Assembly (NCBI RefSeq): GCF_937919355.1 | Contig: NZ_CALFSA010000086.1 | Span: 1 to 18,851, forward strand | DNA length: 18,851 nucleotides | Direction of reading: 5' to 3' | Origin: an uncultured Methanofollis sp. | Lineage (GTDB): Archaea; Halobacteriota; Methanomicrobia; Methanomicrobiales; Methanofollaceae | Part shown: positions 5,708-13,573 of the stretch, one piece after another | Layout of the letters: each line of letters opens with the position of its first letter | How positions within the stretch are numbered: position 1 is the stretch's first letter | The notes under the pieces: model-generated | What the model saw: only the letters and a program-made list of their open reading frames with translations | What the model was told of the DNA's origin: nothing | The model's database searches: none | Program-made: the position numbers and the translations under genes

Positions 5708-6313
5708 ATGAGATCATTCAGGCAGGAAGAAGCATTCACCGGCCTTGAGGCTGCAATCGTGCTCATTGCATTCGTTGTGGTCGCAGCGGTCTTCTCGTAT
5801 GTAATGCTCGGCGCCGGGTTCTTCACCACCCAGAAGAGCCAGGCAGTTGTCCACACCAGTGTGGCACAGGCCAGTTCCAGTGTCGAAGTCGTCGGCAACG
5901 TCGTCGGCCTCGGCAGCGCTGACCACAAAGAACTGACGAACGTCCTCTTCACCGTGGCGACCACCGCCGGTGGCAGCGCCTACGATATCGGTGACGTCCT
6001 GATGACCTACACCGACAAGGGCGGACAGCATGTCATCGACCGGAGCACATCTGTAGACAGAGCAACCGGTAAGATTACCCCTGACATCCCTGGTGCCGGT
6101 GAGTGGTCTGTCGAGACGATCCTCAACGGGAACAACGACACCCTCGTCCAGAAGGGCGAACAGTTCCTGATCAACGCCTCGATCCCGGCCGGTGCATCCG
6201 CAATCTCCGGTGACCAGTTCAATATCGAGCTCAAGCCTGCAGTCGGTTCAACCCTCCAGCTCAAGAGGTACGTCCCGCCGCAGGTCGACAACGTTACCCT
6301 CCTCTTCGAGTGA
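5708..6313 (+). CDS. arlB2 (flaB2): Archaellin 2 (archaeal flagellin)
   Basis: This 201-residue second archaellin has signal peptide MRSFRQEEA, then FTGLEAAIVLIAFVVVAAVF as in archaellin 1. The helix continues almost unchanged through FSYVMLGAGFFTTQKSQ. The outer domain differs in sequence and is longer by about 17 residues. Three sequons (NDT, NAS, NVT) are visible, in other positions than in archaellin 1. GAGGTGA overlaps and follows the archaellin 1 stop codon, seven bases before the ATG, so the two are co-transcribed. A T8 tract after the stop separates the archaellin pair from the motor genes. The pair could build different parts of the filament or provide antigenic or mechanical variation; this is inference from other archaea with several archaellins. 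Confidence 0.96.
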   Translation: MRSFRQEEAFTGLEAAIVLIAFVVVAAVFSYVMLGAGFFTTQKSQAVVHTSVAQASSSVEVVGNVVGLGSADHKELTNVLFTVATTAGGSAYDIGDVLMTYTDKGGQHVIDRSTSVDRATGKITPDIPGAGEWSVETILNGNNDTLVQKGEQFLINASIPAGASAISGDQFNIELKPAVGSTLQLKRYVPPQVDNVTLLFE

Positions 6314-6329
6314 GGATACTATCTACTAA

Positions 6330-6342
6330 CCCCCTTTTTTTT
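6330..6342 (+). terminator. CCCCC-T8 terminator or attenuator between archaellins and motor genes
   Basis: Five C residues are followed by eight T residues (6335-6342), with no stable hairpin, 17 bases after the archaellin 2 stop. Oligo-T is the archaeal intrinsic terminator signal. Partial read-through would give abundant archaellin mRNA and low motor mRNA. No clear TATA box is visible between it and the ATG at 6379, which favours read-through over a new promoter. Confidence 0.6.
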
Positions 6343-6378
6343 GAGGTCATACTCTGAGAAAGGGAATGGTGACGTGGA

Positions 6379-7161
6379 ATGACGGTAAATCAGGCACAGG
6401 TTGACCAGATCCTTGGAGCCGCGTCGGCTGACGACCCCGAGGTCAAACTCGCAAACCTTGAGCGAGAGGTCGACCTCGTCAAGACCTCGGTCAAGAAACT
6501 CCTCATCGACATCAGGGAGCGAATGAACGAGATGGAGAACCCCTTCACCTTCGCGGCAAGTGCTATAGGGTCAGCACCTGCGGCGAAGGAAGAAGAGGCC
6601 GCCGAGGAAGAGGACGTTGAGGAAGAAGAGGAGGACGTACCCGAAACCCCTGCCCAGAAACAGAAGGCGAAAGGGAAGGAGGACGACCTCGCCGCCCTGA
6701 AAGTGGACGAGAACCTCCTTTCCAGCCTGCATGCGCACCTTGCCGCCACCCAGGCCGCGGTCCAGCAACCCCGGCAGGAGAAACTCCGCCTCCAGAAAGT
6801 CCACCGCCTCTTTGAGTGGACCGGCAAGGCCGTCAAGAAGTACGGCTACGACCGCCTTGAGATGATGCTTGACTCCTATGCCTCGATGGGCTACCTCTCC
6901 CCCGAAGAAGTCTCCCAGGTCAAGGAGATCGCACGGCTCATGCCCGCCTCCCTCGGCGAGGCCGACGAGATCAAGGCCGAAGAATTTGTCTCTGAACTTT
7001 ACGTCTTAAACCGCATCCTCGACCCGAACGACACCACCCTGGACCGGGACATGATCGAGGTGCTGATGGACCGGAAGCGTCCAAAAGCCGAAGGCGAAAA
7101 GACGGAAGAGGCAGGGAAGGACACCGGCGACGACTGGGTGAAGTCGCTGGAAAGGATCTGA
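6379..7161 (+). CDS. arlCDE (flaC/D/E): Combined ArlC/D/E-type archaellum protein
   Basis: This 260-residue soluble protein combines two known parts. Residues 22-56 (LEREVDLVKTSVKKLLIDIRERMNEMENPF) form a coiled-coil resembling ArlC/FlaC. Residues about 135-215 (LFEWTGKAVKKYGYDRLEMMLDSYASMGYLSPE, then EEFVSELYVLNRILD) match the ArlD/ArlE domain (Pfam Arch_fla_DE). A highly acidic, probably flexible stretch (71-89, mostly Glu) and a Lys/Gln linker separate them. In euryarchaea these proteins form the cytosolic part of the motor and dock CheF, passing the chemotaxis signal to ArlH. Methanococcus uses separate flaC, flaD and flaE genes; here one gene appears to do the work. GGTGA (6368-6372) precedes the ATG by six bases. 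Confidence 0.88.
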   Translation: MTVNQAQVDQILGAASADDPEVKLANLEREVDLVKTSVKKLLIDIRERMNEMENPFTFAASAIGSAPAAKEEEAAEEEDVEEEEEDVPETPAQKQKAKGKEDDLAALKVDENLLSSLHAHLAATQAAVQQPRQEKLRLQKVHRLFEWTGKAVKKYGYDRLEMMLDSYASMGYLSPEEVSQVKEIARLMPASLGEADEIKAEEFVSELYVLNRILDPNDTTLDRDMIEVLMDRKRPKAEGEKTEEAGKDTGDDWVKSLERI

Positions 7162-7175
7162 AAAGGATATGATGG

Positions 7176-7661
7176 ATGTCGAGCGAAACCATTACGACTG
7201 CTATATTGCTCATCGGTGCTGTAATAGCAGCCGGAGTGCTCGTCAATGCGATCTTCCCCATAATCTATACCATTTCTGATACCGCCGGCTCTGCATCTCA
7301 TGCCGTTGACCAGCAGATCCGGACTGATGTCAAGATCATCAATGCCTATGTCTCGGCCTCGAACCATAGTGCGGATATCTGGATCAAAAATCTCGGCTCG
7401 ACCCGGATCGCAGTAAACGAAATATCTTCAGCTGATATCTTCATAGGCAAACAGGGTGATTTTAACCGGATCTCCTATTCCACGGGCTGGACATATAACA
7501 CTCTTGACGGTGACGGGGTGTACTGGAGACCCGGAGAGACGATCCAGATCAACATAGACGACTGCAACCTCCTCCCCACAGTTGCCGGCGACCCGGTCTA
7601 CTTCCAGATCGTGCTGCCCGGCGGGACGGTGAGGTCGACAGAGTTCACGGCAGGTGCATGA
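7176..7661 (+). CDS. arlG (flaG): ArlG, archaellum stator-type protein
   Basis: This 161-residue protein has one N-terminal membrane helix (about residues 6-33). It continues with a helical neck and TDVKIINAYV, then an outer beta-domain with DIWIKNLGSTRI and ADIFIGKQGDFNRI. These are typical of FlaG, which has a signal-like N-terminus without a peptidase site. ArlG forms filaments capped by ArlF and is thought to anchor the motor to the cell envelope outside the membrane. One sequon (NHS) is present. The ATG at 7176 follows AAGGATATGATGG; nearby ATG triplets at 7169 and 7172 are out of frame. The order ArlG then ArlF is reversed relative to Methanococcus. Telling ArlG from ArlF relies on motif memory. 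Confidence 0.82.
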   Translation: MSSETITTAILLIGAVIAAGVLVNAIFPIIYTISDTAGSASHAVDQQIRTDVKIINAYVSASNHSADIWIKNLGSTRIAVNEISSADIFIGKQGDFNRISYSTGWTYNTLDGDGVYWRPGETIQINIDDCNLLPTVAGDPVYFQIVLPGGTVRSTEFTAGA

Positions 7662-7664
7662 ACC

Positions 7665-8141
7665 ATGGGTGCGGGGTCACTGGTCACAGCTGCGGTCTCC
7701 ATCGTCCTCCTTGTGGTCGTGGCATACGCGATCATCGGCGGCATTCTCGTCACCGCCGATGTGGTCGCCACTGCACACAAGGACCAGGTCCAGGTCCAGG
7801 AGTCCCGCCTCCACACCTCCATCGCGATCGTCGGCCACGCCTTTGATGCCGGGACTGTCTACCTTGAAGTGGAGAACACCGGCAACGAACCGGTCCTGGA
7901 CTTCGACCGGATGGCAGTCTTCACCGCCGTCGAGAGCACGACCCCGGTCTACTACCCCTACAACGCGGCAGGCGGTGCCGGGACCTGGTCGCGGGTCTCG
8001 ATCCAGCCCGACACCATCCACCCCAATGAACTCGACCCCAATGAAAGGATGAATATTTCAGTCCAGTACGGGGGCACCCAGCCCGACTGGGCCCAGGTAA
8101 CGACGCCAAACGGCGTCTCGACCTCCGCATATCTCAGGTGA
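7665..8141 (+). CDS. arlF (flaF): ArlF, archaellum stator protein
   Basis: This 158-residue protein starts MGAGSLVTAAVSIVLLVVVAYAI, a single membrane helix. A helical segment (KDQVQVQESRLHTSIAIVG) leads to a beta-sandwich domain with VYLEVENTGNEPVLDFDRMAVF, the FlaF signature. In Sulfolobus the ArlF outer domain binds the S-layer and, with ArlG, holds the rotating motor in place. One sequon (NIS) is present. The ribosome binding site AGGTG lies inside the last codons of arlG (7652-7656), and only three bases separate the two genes. The GGTGA for arlH overlaps the arlF stop codon, so arlG, arlF and arlH appear tightly coupled. Confidence 0.84.
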   Translation: MGAGSLVTAAVSIVLLVVVAYAIIGGILVTADVVATAHKDQVQVQESRLHTSIAIVGHAFDAGTVYLEVENTGNEPVLDFDRMAVFTAVESTTPVYYPYNAAGGAGTWSRVSIQPDTIHPNELDPNERMNISVQYGGTQPDWAQVTTPNGVSTSAYLR

Positions 8142-8145
8142 TAGC

Positions 8146-8895
8146 ATGGCAGAAGAAAAATCAGACAAATCCCTTGGCGACCTCCTTGGCGGCGAGGACA
8201 AGAAGATCCTCTCGACCGGCAACACCGAACTCGACAAGAAGATTGCAGATGGCCTCCCCCTCGAGTCCCTCACCCTCATCGAAGGCGAGAATGATACTGG
8301 CAAGAGCGTCCTGACACAGCAGATCATCTGGGGTGCCATGAAGCAGGGCCTCGACGTCGACCTCTTCACGACCGAGAACACCACCAAGAGTTTCATCACC
8401 CAGATGGAATCGATGAGTCTCGACATCTCCGACTACTTCGCCTGGGGCTACATGCGGATCTACCCCCTTCATACCGTGGGTTTCGAGTGGAAAAAGGAGG
8501 ACATGCAGGGCATCCTCCAGGCACTCATCTCCCAGATCCAGAGGAGCAAGGCGCAGGTCGCCGTCATCGACTCCCTGACACTTTTCACCGAGTACGCCTC
8601 GACCGACATGATCCTCACCTTTTTCACGAACTGCAAGAACCTCGTCGACCACGGCAAGACCATCCTGGTCACCCTGCACACCTACGCCTTCGAGGCCGAC
8701 ACCCTGGTGCGCATCAGGTCGATCTGCGACGCTCACCTCTTCATGAAAAAGGCGCTCGTCGGCGACAAGTACGTCATGATGCTCGAAGTGGTGAAGGTGC
8801 GGGGTGCGCAGAAGACGACAGGGAACATCATCAGTTTCGAGGTCCACCCCGGGTACGGCATGAAGATCATCCCGATGACCTACGCAAAGGTCTGA
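8146..8895 (+). CDS. arlH (flaH): ArlH, RecA/KaiC-like archaellum ATP-binding protein
   Basis: This 249-residue protein has the RecA/KaiC fold. Walker A is GENDTGKS (47-54) and Walker B is VAVID (138-142), followed by SLTLF. ArlH binds ATP, forms a ring beneath ArlI/ArlJ and is thought to mediate motor assembly and switching through contact with ArlCDE. The protein is full-length for the family, with an N-terminal extension (AEEKSDKSLGDLLGGEDKK) that is charged. Start ATG 8146 is preceded by GGTGA (8137-8141), which overlaps the arlF stop. The next gene, arlI, starts one base after the arlH stop. Confidence 0.95.
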   Translation: MAEEKSDKSLGDLLGGEDKKILSTGNTELDKKIADGLPLESLTLIEGENDTGKSVLTQQIIWGAMKQGLDVDLFTTENTTKSFITQMESMSLDISDYFAWGYMRIYPLHTVGFEWKKEDMQGILQALISQIQRSKAQVAVIDSLTLFTEYASTDMILTFFTNCKNLVDHGKTILVTLHTYAFEADTLVRIRSICDAHLFMKKALVGDKYVMMLEVVKVRGAQKTTGNIISFEVHPGYGMKIIPMTYAKV

Positions 8896-8896
8896 T

Positions 8897-10759
8897 ATGA
8901 GCGGCCTATCTCTCTCGGTCCAGCTTCCCTTCAAGACGGAGCCCAACGAAGACCTGAGCGGATGCTATCATGACCTTGAGTCGTCGGCCCTCTACCGGAT
9001 GCTCCCGGCAAATGCACGGGACTATGTCAAGCAGTGCCCCCACCTCCTCGAGTACCTCAACATCTTCCCGGTGAACACCTACGGCATCCCCCTCTTCTTC
9101 TCAGAACTGACAAAGGATGTCAGGAAGATCGAGAACCTCAACATCATCTACCCTGTGGGCGAAGACACCTTCATCCACATCCTCCTCGACCCCGAGGACG
9201 TCAGGAACTACTACATCCCGATCGAACCGTCGTTCCTCCACAGTGTCAGCAGACTGATGCCGGTCGTCGAGAAGCGTCTCATCGACCTCCTGGACGCACT
9301 GGAAAAGGACCCCGTGACCGAAGAGGAGCGTATTGCAGTCCTGAAAAACCTCATCAAGGAGATCCTGTACGCCCAGATACCCGGTGAGAAGATCGACCTG
9401 CTTGGCGCGGACACTCCTGCCCAGAAATCGGTCAAGGACAGGATCGTCGGGTTCCTCAACACCGACTTCTCGGCAAAGAAAAAAAACGACGACGAGAAAG
9501 CCCTTGCCGGGATCCCCCAGACCCTGGACGGGCGGATCGTCGTCTCACCCCCTGAATACCGCGCCATCGAGTACCTGATGATCCGCGACAAGATCGAGAT
9601 GGGTGTCCTCAAACCCTTCCTTTCAGACCCCAATATCGAGGATATCACCTGCGACGGCGTCGGCCCGATCTTCATCGAGCACAAGATGCTCAGGGGTCTC
9701 AAGTCTGTCATCGGGTTCACGGAAACCCGCGAACTCGACAACTTCGTCATCAAGATGGCCGAGCGGATCAAGAGGCCGATCACCTACCGGAACCCGGTGG
9801 TGGACGCCACCCTCCCGGACGGTTCCCGTATCAACATCGTCTACGGCACGGAGGTGAGCAAACACGGGAGCAACTTCACCATCCGTAAGGTGAACGAGAT
9901 CCCCCTCTCCATTCTTCAGCTCATCGACTCCAACACCTGCGACTACACGGCCGCCGCCTACCTCTGGATCTGCCTGGAGTTCGGCATGTCCATGTTCGTG
10001 AGCGGCGAGACGGCCAGCGGCAAGACGACGAGCCTCAACGCTCTCACCACCTTCCTCCCGCCGGAGAACAAGATCGTCACCATCGAGGATACCCCTGAAC
10101 TGACTGTCCCGCACCGGAACTGGACGCGGGAAGTCGCCAAGGCGAAGGGCAAGGGCGAGGGCGACGGTGCCGATGTAACGATGTTCGACCTCCTGAAGGC
10201 CGCCCTCCGTCAGCGCCCGAACCAGATCCTGGTCGGTGAGATCCGTGGTGTCGAGGGGAGCGTCGCCTTCTCCGCCATGCAGACCGGCCACCCTGTCATG
10301 AGCACTTTCCACGCCGCGTCTGTCGAGAAACTGATCCAGCGTCTCTGCGGTGACCCGATCCTCATCCCGAAGACGCACGTCGATAACCTGAACATCGTCA
10401 TCATCCAGAGTGCCGTCCGTCGTCCGGGCGGAGGCACGGTGCGGCGGATGCTCAGCATCAACGAACTCGTCGGCTACGACCCCCAGACCCAGGGTTTCTC
10501 CTTCGTCGAGATGTTCCACTGGGACCCGGTCACCGACGAGCACGTCTTCTGCGGGAAAGGGAGCAGTTACCTCCTCGAAAACAAGATCGCAACGATGCTC
10601 GGCATCCCGGAGAGCAAGAGGAGCGAGATCTACTTCGAGGTCGAGAAGAGGGCCAACATCCTGCGCAGGCTGAACGCCGCCGGGTGCACGAAGTTCTGGG
10701 ACCTCTTCCACATGATCTCGAAGATCAAGAAGCAGGGTCTCCTGAATATCGAGGTCTGA
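8897..10759 (+). CDS. arlI (flaI): ArlI, archaellum motor ATPase
   Basis: This 620-residue type II/IV secretion-type ATPase powers archaellum assembly and rotation. All catalytic elements are seen: Walker A GETASGKT (370-377), Asp box IEDTPEL (396-402), Walker B ILVGEIR with E448, and His box TGHPVMSTFHA (463-473). The N-terminal 200 residues form the variable and linker domain. A charged stretch, KKKNDDEKA, leads into the conserved domain around EYLMIRDKIEMGVLKPFLSDPNIEDI. ArlI hexamers contact ArlJ in the membrane and ArlH below. The gene starts one base after the arlH stop, and arlJ begins two bases after the arlI stop. Nothing is missing. Confidence 0.97.
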   Translation: MSGLSLSVQLPFKTEPNEDLSGCYHDLESSALYRMLPANARDYVKQCPHLLEYLNIFPVNTYGIPLFFSELTKDVRKIENLNIIYPVGEDTFIHILLDPEDVRNYYIPIEPSFLHSVSRLMPVVEKRLIDLLDALEKDPVTEEERIAVLKNLIKEILYAQIPGEKIDLLGADTPAQKSVKDRIVGFLNTDFSAKKKNDDEKALAGIPQTLDGRIVVSPPEYRAIEYLMIRDKIEMGVLKPFLSDPNIEDITCDGVGPIFIEHKMLRGLKSVIGFTETRELDNFVIKMAERIKRPITYRNPVVDATLPDGSRINIVYGTEVSKHGSNFTIRKVNEIPLSILQLIDSNTCDYTAAAYLWICLEFGMSMFVSGETASGKTTSLNALTTFLPPENKIVTIEDTPELTVPHRNWTREVAKAKGKGEGDGADVTMFDLLKAALRQRPNQILVGEIRGVEGSVAFSAMQTGHPVMSTFHAASVEKLIQRLCGDPILIPKTHVDNLNIVIIQSAVRRPGGGTVRRMLSINELVGYDPQTQGFSFVEMFHWDPVTDEHVFCGKGSSYLLENKIATMLGIPESKRSEIYFEVEKRANILRRLNAAGCTKFWDLFHMISKIKKQGLLNIEV

Positions 10760-10761
10760 GT

Positions 10762-12366
10762 ATGTTCGAGGAGATCAAGGAGAAGGTTCTGAAGGTGAAT
10801 GGGGGGGAGATCCCCTTCTCAGACCTTGCCGAGTCGGTCCAGCAGAAAGCGGCCGAAGTCTCTGAGAACAAGATGATGGAAGGGGACCTCCTCTTCATGA
10901 CGACTTACATGGCCTCGGCCATGACGGCCAATGTCTCCCGCCCCGAACTCTTCGAGTATACGGCGAAGAGGTACGAGTACATCTCGACGAAGTACGTCCA
11001 GCGCGTGGTCTTCTTCGTGAACCGCTGGCATTACAGTTACTCCGAAGGCCTCAGGATGATCGCCGACCGGGTCACCAACAATATGCTCAGGAGCATGTTC
11101 AACAGGTACGCCAACGCCATCGAGTCGGGCGTGCCTGACAGCGAGTTCCTGAGCATGGAGTTGAACACGGCGAGGAGCGTCTACCAGAACACCTTTGAAC
11201 AGGGTTTCGAGATGCTGAAGAAGTGGGGAGACGCGTATATCGCTCTCCTTTTCTCCTCGATGCTTGTTGCGATCATCATCATGATCTCGGTGGCGATCTA
11301 TGCACCGAACGGCATCGACGCGGCTCTCAATACCTCCTATGCCCTGGTACTGCTCACCTCGGGTTTTGGTATCGCCCTGATGTACAAGGCTGTGCCTGTC
11401 GACGAGAAGACGCTCGACCGCTCGATGAACCACTGGTGTTCGAGGGAGCAGGCGATGATCGACAAACTGCAAAAGCCTCTGCTGATCATCCTTGTGGTAA
11501 GCGTGTTCCTCCTCCTCCTTACCGGTGTGCAGGCAGGACTGATCTTCCTCATGATCGGTGTCATCCTTGCACCCCTCGGGATCATCGGCTACATCGACAA
11601 CCACAATGTCGTCCTGCGTGACGAGGACTTCCCCGCCTTCATCAGGGGCATCGGGTCGATCATGGAGGGCAAGGGGACGACGATGGTCGAGGCTATCCGC
11701 GAGATCGACCGGAAATCCCTTGTCAACCTCGAACCTCTTATCAACTCGGTCTACACGAAGTTGAACCTCGGTCTCGACGAGGCGGTTACCTGGGAGAAGT
11801 TCATCGGTGAGTGCGGCACGAACCTCATTGCGAAGTACATGAACATCTACCGGGACTCGGTAGCGATGGGCGGCGCACCCGGTGTCGTTGGCAAGATTGT
11901 CGGGTCCTCGATGCTTTCCCAGGTGCTGCTCAGGAGAAAACGCGACATGGTGGCGACCGGTTTTATCGTCCTCCTGGTGCCGATGCATATGGCCATGGTG
12001 GCGATCTTTCTCGCCCTGTACCAGATCCTGGAGACGATGTCGGAGGCGATCGCCAGCGTCATGCAGAGTCTTGGAGACGATGGTACGGCAGCGCTCAATT
12101 CTCCGGACACTGTTGCAGGGTCTATGATGGGGTCTCTGAACCTCTTCATCAACTTCCCTGTCGACAAGATGGTGCCCTATGTGACGACCATTCTCCTGAT
12201 CATCACACTCTCGAATATCCTGGCCGGGAAGATCGTGGTGGGCGGCGACCGCTATATGTACTACTTCCTCTCCGCCCTTCTCTTCATCCTTACGGGATTT
12301 TTGTTCCTTGTCGTCCCCCCGGTGATCAGATTGTTCTTCCAGGTCCCTACCTTTGGAGCTGTTTGA
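10762..12366 (+). CDS. arlJ (flaJ): ArlJ, archaellum polytopic membrane platform protein
   Basis: This 534-residue protein is the membrane platform of the archaellum motor, related to type II secretion GspF and pilus PilC proteins. About seven hydrophobic segments are visible, including YIALLFSSMLVAIIIMISVA, PLLIILVVSVFLLLLTGV, GLIFLMIGVILAPLGIIGYI, TGFIVLLVPMHMAMVAIFLA and the last, YYFLSALLFILTGFLFLVV. Two charged cytosolic stretches that resemble T2SF domains lie between them and should contact ArlI. The frame is open upstream to 10684 within arlI, but MFEEIKEKV at 10762 is the better start: GAGGT at 10751 sits six bases before it. The stop overlaps the region holding the ribosome binding site of the next gene. 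Confidence 0.95.
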   Translation: MFEEIKEKVLKVNGGEIPFSDLAESVQQKAAEVSENKMMEGDLLFMTTYMASAMTANVSRPELFEYTAKRYEYISTKYVQRVVFFVNRWHYSYSEGLRMIADRVTNNMLRSMFNRYANAIESGVPDSEFLSMELNTARSVYQNTFEQGFEMLKKWGDAYIALLFSSMLVAIIIMISVAIYAPNGIDAALNTSYALVLLTSGFGIALMYKAVPVDEKTLDRSMNHWCSREQAMIDKLQKPLLIILVVSVFLLLLTGVQAGLIFLMIGVILAPLGIIGYIDNHNVVLRDEDFPAFIRGIGSIMEGKGTTMVEAIREIDRKSLVNLEPLINSVYTKLNLGLDEAVTWEKFIGECGTNLIAKYMNIYRDSVAMGGAPGVVGKIVGSSMLSQVLLRRKRDMVATGFIVLLVPMHMAMVAIFLALYQILETMSEAIASVMQSLGDDGTAALNSPDTVAGSMMGSLNLFINFPVDKMVPYVTTILLIITLSNILAGKIVVGGDRYMYYFLSALLFILTGFLFLVVPPVIRLFFQVPTFGAV

Positions 12367-12367
12367 C

Positions 12368-13573
12368 ATGAAGACCTTGAAATTTCCAGAAATAAATCCT
12401 AAGATCAGGCGTTTCCTGATCTTCTCCTCGACTGTGGGTGCCGGTTCTGTCCTCATCCTCTATGACCCCCCGATCGAAATCCTGCTCGGGGCGACAGTCG
12501 CTGTAGGGTGCATGATGCTCATCCTGCTCGGCGCCGTCCACCTCTCCGACCTCCGTCCTGCCGTGATCAGGGAAAATGTCAGGGCCTGGAGAGAGAAGAG
12601 AAAAGAGGCGGCCAATGCTCCGGTTCCGGTCGCACCCGCCGTGCAGAAGGCGGCGTCATCAAGCAAGATCGGTGCGGTCTTCGGCACCCTCCCGGCCGCG
12701 GTCCATGCCAGCATTGAGCGTTTGAAGACCACTCTCCTCCACAGGGAGGAGGTCTTCAAAGATATCGATGCGAAACTCGACTCGGCGGTGAAGGGGCAGG
12801 ACTCTGTACCTGGCCCGGTTCCAGACCCGACCAGCGCCCCCTCTGCCACGCCTATCGCCGGGGCCGGGGTTGCCAGCGCCGCGGAGAGCGCCGCCCCGTC
12901 CGATCCTCTCCTTGATATCAGCATGGAGGACCTTGAAAACCTCAATCTCGATGGCATGGAGACAGAGGAAGAGGCAGGGGACTCGCCGTCGCTCGATATC
13001 CCGCTTGACAAAGACCTCCCCGAGACGCCTGCCGACGATGCGGCGGTCTCGGAGATCCTTGAGGCGAATTCGGCTGAGCTGGAAGAATTTTCCGAACTCG
13101 GGGACATCGGGGAACTGGACGAAGAACTCAAAGGCGAACTTGACGGCCTCAATGATCTCGACCTCGACGGACTCGACCTTCCCGACGAGACCGACCTGGC
13201 GGCAGAGGTAGACGGTCTCTCTCCCGACCCCGCGGCGCCGGCGACAGGTGCAGCCGGTGGTGCTGGCGGTGCTGACGGAGCGACGGCGCTGGCCAAACCG
13301 GCCGTCCCTCAACCTCCTGTTCCCCCTGAACAGGCAATAGAAGAAAAACCAGAAGAAAACAACATGCTTGCGTTTGCCATGGGCGGCGGGGACTCCGACG
13401 CGCTCATGGATCTCCTCAAGTCAGATTCCAAGAAGCAGAGGAAGGAGGACTATAACAGTCTCCTGCGCGACATGAAAGATGTGAAGGTCTCTGCCGACGA
13501 CCTTGTTACTGATCTTCAGAAAACACTGGAGGTTTTGAAGAATCCTAAGAAAATGGTGAAGCATAATGACTGA
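12368..13573 (+). CDS. Uncharacterised two-helix membrane protein with long acidic linker, between arlJ and cheF
   Basis: I do not recognise a family for this 401-residue protein. A basic N-terminus (MKTLKFPEINPKIRRF) leads into two hydrophobic segments (about 15-32 and 36-59), then a basic stretch (VIRENVRAWREKRKE). Both ends should therefore be cytosolic. Residues about 128-340 are rich in Pro, Ala, Asp, Glu, Leu and Gly (for example GELDGLNDLDLDGLDLPDE) and are probably disordered. A conserved-looking helical tail follows at 351-395 (NMLAFAMGGGDSDALMDLLK, LLRDMKDVKVSADDLVTDLQ). ATG 12368 follows the arlJ stop by one base with GGAG nine bases upstream; an in-frame TTG at 12353 is less likely. 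The cheF start overlaps its end by 8 bp. Context suggests a membrane-tethered motor or signalling partner; this is inference. Confidence 0.85.
   Translation: MKTLKFPEINPKIRRFLIFSSTVGAGSVLILYDPPIEILLGATVAVGCMMLILLGAVHLSDLRPAVIRENVRAWREKRKEAANAPVPVAPAVQKAASSSKIGAVFGTLPAAVHASIERLKTTLLHREEVFKDIDAKLDSAVKGQDSVPGPVPDPTSAPSATPIAGAGVASAAESAAPSDPLLDISMEDLENLNLDGMETEEEAGDSPSLDIPLDKDLPETPADDAAVSEILEANSAELEEFSELGDIGELDEELKGELDGLNDLDLDGLDLPDETDLAAEVDGLSPDPAAPATGAAGGAGGADGATALAKPAVPQPPVPPEQAIEEKPEENNMLAFAMGGGDSDALMDLLKSDSKKQRKEDYNSLLRDMKDVKVSADDLVTDLQKTLEVLKNPKKMVKHND

Noticed and set aside
9623..10711. 362-codon minus-strand frame opposite arlI
   Set aside because: It is the shadow of the ATPase catalytic domain, whose Walker and His boxes are intact on the plus strand.
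10819..12456. Very long minus-strand open frame (545 codons) opposite arlJ
   Set aside because: Its product is rich in Arg, His, Asp and Glu with no fold-like pattern. It mirrors the GC-biased codon use of arlJ, which has clear membrane helices and operon context.
13100..13200. Leu-Asp-Gly-rich stretch in the membrane protein after arlJ, considered as a calcium-binding or repeat domain
   Set aside because: The period is irregular and no RTX nonapeptide or EF-hand spacing is present. It fits an acidic disordered linker better.
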